From contig JAAVZE010000056.1 of the NCBI GenBank assembly GCA_022791495.1, positions 1 through 35,596 on the forward strand: a DNA stretch of 35,596 nucleotides, given 5' to 3'. How positions within the stretch are numbered: position 1 is the first letter of the stretch; each line of letters starts with the position of its first letter. Shown one piece after another: positions 35,004 through 35,596 of the stretch. The DNA comes from Eubacterium sp. (GTDB taxonomy: Bacteria > Bacillota > Clostridia > Lachnospirales > Lachnospiraceae). The notes beneath the pieces are model-generated. The model did no database searches and was not told the origin of the DNA. It saw only the letters and a list, made by a program, of their open reading frames with translations. Both the position numbers and the translations under genes were made by a program.

Positions 35004-35453
35004 ATAGCACTTAATATAGCAAAAACATTTGAATTATTGTTCGATAAAAATAATAATATTGCATACAAGGCATTGCAGGAATTGCAAAAAGAAAGTGATA
35101 AAACAGATGGCATTTATCCTTATATGGATAGATTAAGCAATATGCTTGACAATGATAATTCTTATATCCGTACAAGAGGACTTACACTGATTGCCTATAA
35201 TGCAAAATGGGATAAAGATTATAAAATTGATGAAATCATTGATAAATATTTAAAGCACATAACCGATATTAAACCCATTACAGCAAGACAATGTATTAAG
35301 CTGTTGCCGATTATTGCAAAGGATAAACCAGAATTGAGGAATGATATTCTTTCAGCACTTCATAAAGCTAATGTATGTATTTATGATGATAGTATGCAGC
35401 CATTAGTTTATAAGGATATACAGAAAGCATTGAAAGAAATACAAAAATTATAA
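35004..35453 (+). CDS. HEAT-like helical repeat protein with ATA in place of the start codon
   Basis: An all-helical soluble protein of about 149 residues. Motifs such as NIAYKALQELQKESDKTDG, SYIRTRGLTLIAYNAKWD and ITARQCIKLLPIIAK suggest two to three HEAT-like repeats. The frame aligns best with a start at 35004, where GGAG lies six bases upstream, but that codon is ATA (residues read ALNIAKTFELLFDK after it). The next possible start is a TTG at 35037 with no ribosome binding site. Either AUA is used weakly or the gene has lost its start. Similar proteins have been labelled SufBD-like in databases, from memory and without evidence of Fe-S work. Confidence 0.6.
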   Translation: MALNIAKTFELLFDKNNNIAYKALQELQKESDKTDGIYPYMDRLSNMLDNDNSYIRTRGLTLIAYNAKWDKDYKIDEIIDKYLKHITDIKPITARQCIKLLPIIAKDKPELRNDILSALHKANVCIYDDSMQPLVYKDIQKALKEIQKL

Positions 35454-35459
35454 AAATTG

Positions 35460-35487
35460 AGACCGTTTCAAGTTTTGTGTAAACTCA
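35460..35487. other. Possible insertion-sequence terminus
   Basis: GAGACCGTTTCAAGTTTTGTGTAAACTC has the look of IS256-type ends (TTTTGTGTAAA preceded by a conserved tip). No transposase is in view and the other end is outside the window, so this is a weak call resting on resemblance alone. Confidence 0.25.
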
Positions 35488-35520
35488 AAAAACCGATATA
35501 AGATTCGTTAATAGTTGCAA

Positions 35521-35587
35521 ATGGGCAGAGCCGACATGCAGGGTTCTGCCCATGCCTGTATTATACAAGGATTTTTCTGTATGTCAA
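35521..35587 (-). promoter_or_regulatory. Perfect minus-strand promoter with a hairpin at its start
   Basis: On the minus strand TTGACA (35587..35582) and TATAAT (35565..35560) are separated by 16 bases. A 12-bp hairpin (35553..35521, ATGGGCAGAACC pairing with GGCTCTGCCCAT, one G-T pair, 9-base loop) begins almost at the predicted start near 35553. No minus-strand gene follows within the window. Confidence 0.6.
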
Positions 35588-35596
35588 GGCAACCTG

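Noticed and set aside
1-35596. CRISPR arrays, tRNA or rRNA genes, complete insertion sequences
   Set aside because: No regularly spaced repeats, no tRNA-like or rRNA-like stretches and no transposase were seen by eye.

Overview
The window reads as a stretch of chromosome from a spore-forming Lachnospiraceae-type Firmicute (Blautia or a near relative is my guess; the family is inferred, not proven). The reasons are a spoIVA gene with a sigma-E-type promoter, a BofC-like gene with a sigma-G-type promoter, a ferredoxin-[FeFe]-hydrogenase protein, a very large BspA/Ig-like secreted protein, a tryptophan T-box leader, and purine-rich Shine-Dalgarno sequences before nearly every gene.

From 1 to about 31.1 kb every gene lies on the minus strand, so transcription runs right to left. 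Left block (0.1-8.7 kb): a flavoprotein of the HI0933 type, a second FAD-dependent dehydrogenase, proB, a small UPF0291/DUF896 protein, 5-formyltetrahydrofolate cyclo-ligase, proA and alaS. They overlap or nearly abut, with an internal promoter ahead of the cyclo-ligase. Proline synthesis from glutamate is therefore encoded here except for proC. Envelope and sporulation block (8.7-24 kb): a BofC-like protein, an SH3-NlpC/P60 hydrolase, an LCP protein, a histidine kinase and response regulator pair, an [FeFe]-hydrogenase-like protein, spoIVA, an 1861-residue BspA-type protein, and a lipoprotein foldase related to trigger factor.

Tryptophan block (24-31.1 kb): a complete operon in transcription order trpE-trpG-trpD-trpC-trpF-trpB-trpA. 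Ahead of it lie a consensus promoter, a T-box leader with a TGG specifier and a terminator, then an unusually long hairpin between that terminator and trpE.

Accessory block (31.2 kb to the end): the strand switches to plus, the sequence becomes AT-rich, and genes are small, broken or cargo-like. Two copies (about 88% identical by eye) of a 295-bp coding segment, each followed by a terminator and an extended -10 promoter, flank a DinB-like gene and a frameshifted metallopeptidase. The second copy then drives a small membrane protein and an SdpI-family protein. A HEAT-like gene follows whose expected ATG has become ATA. This looks like eroding integrative-element cargo inserted just upstream of the trp promoter.

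Most notable observations: (1) a compact junction where the BspA terminator, the spoIVA sigma-E promoter and the spoIVA Shine-Dalgarno share the same bases; (2) the long inverted repeat downstream of the trp T-box; (3) the repeated terminator-promoter module between accessory cargo genes; (4) a sigma-G-like promoter ahead of the hydrogenase-like gene.
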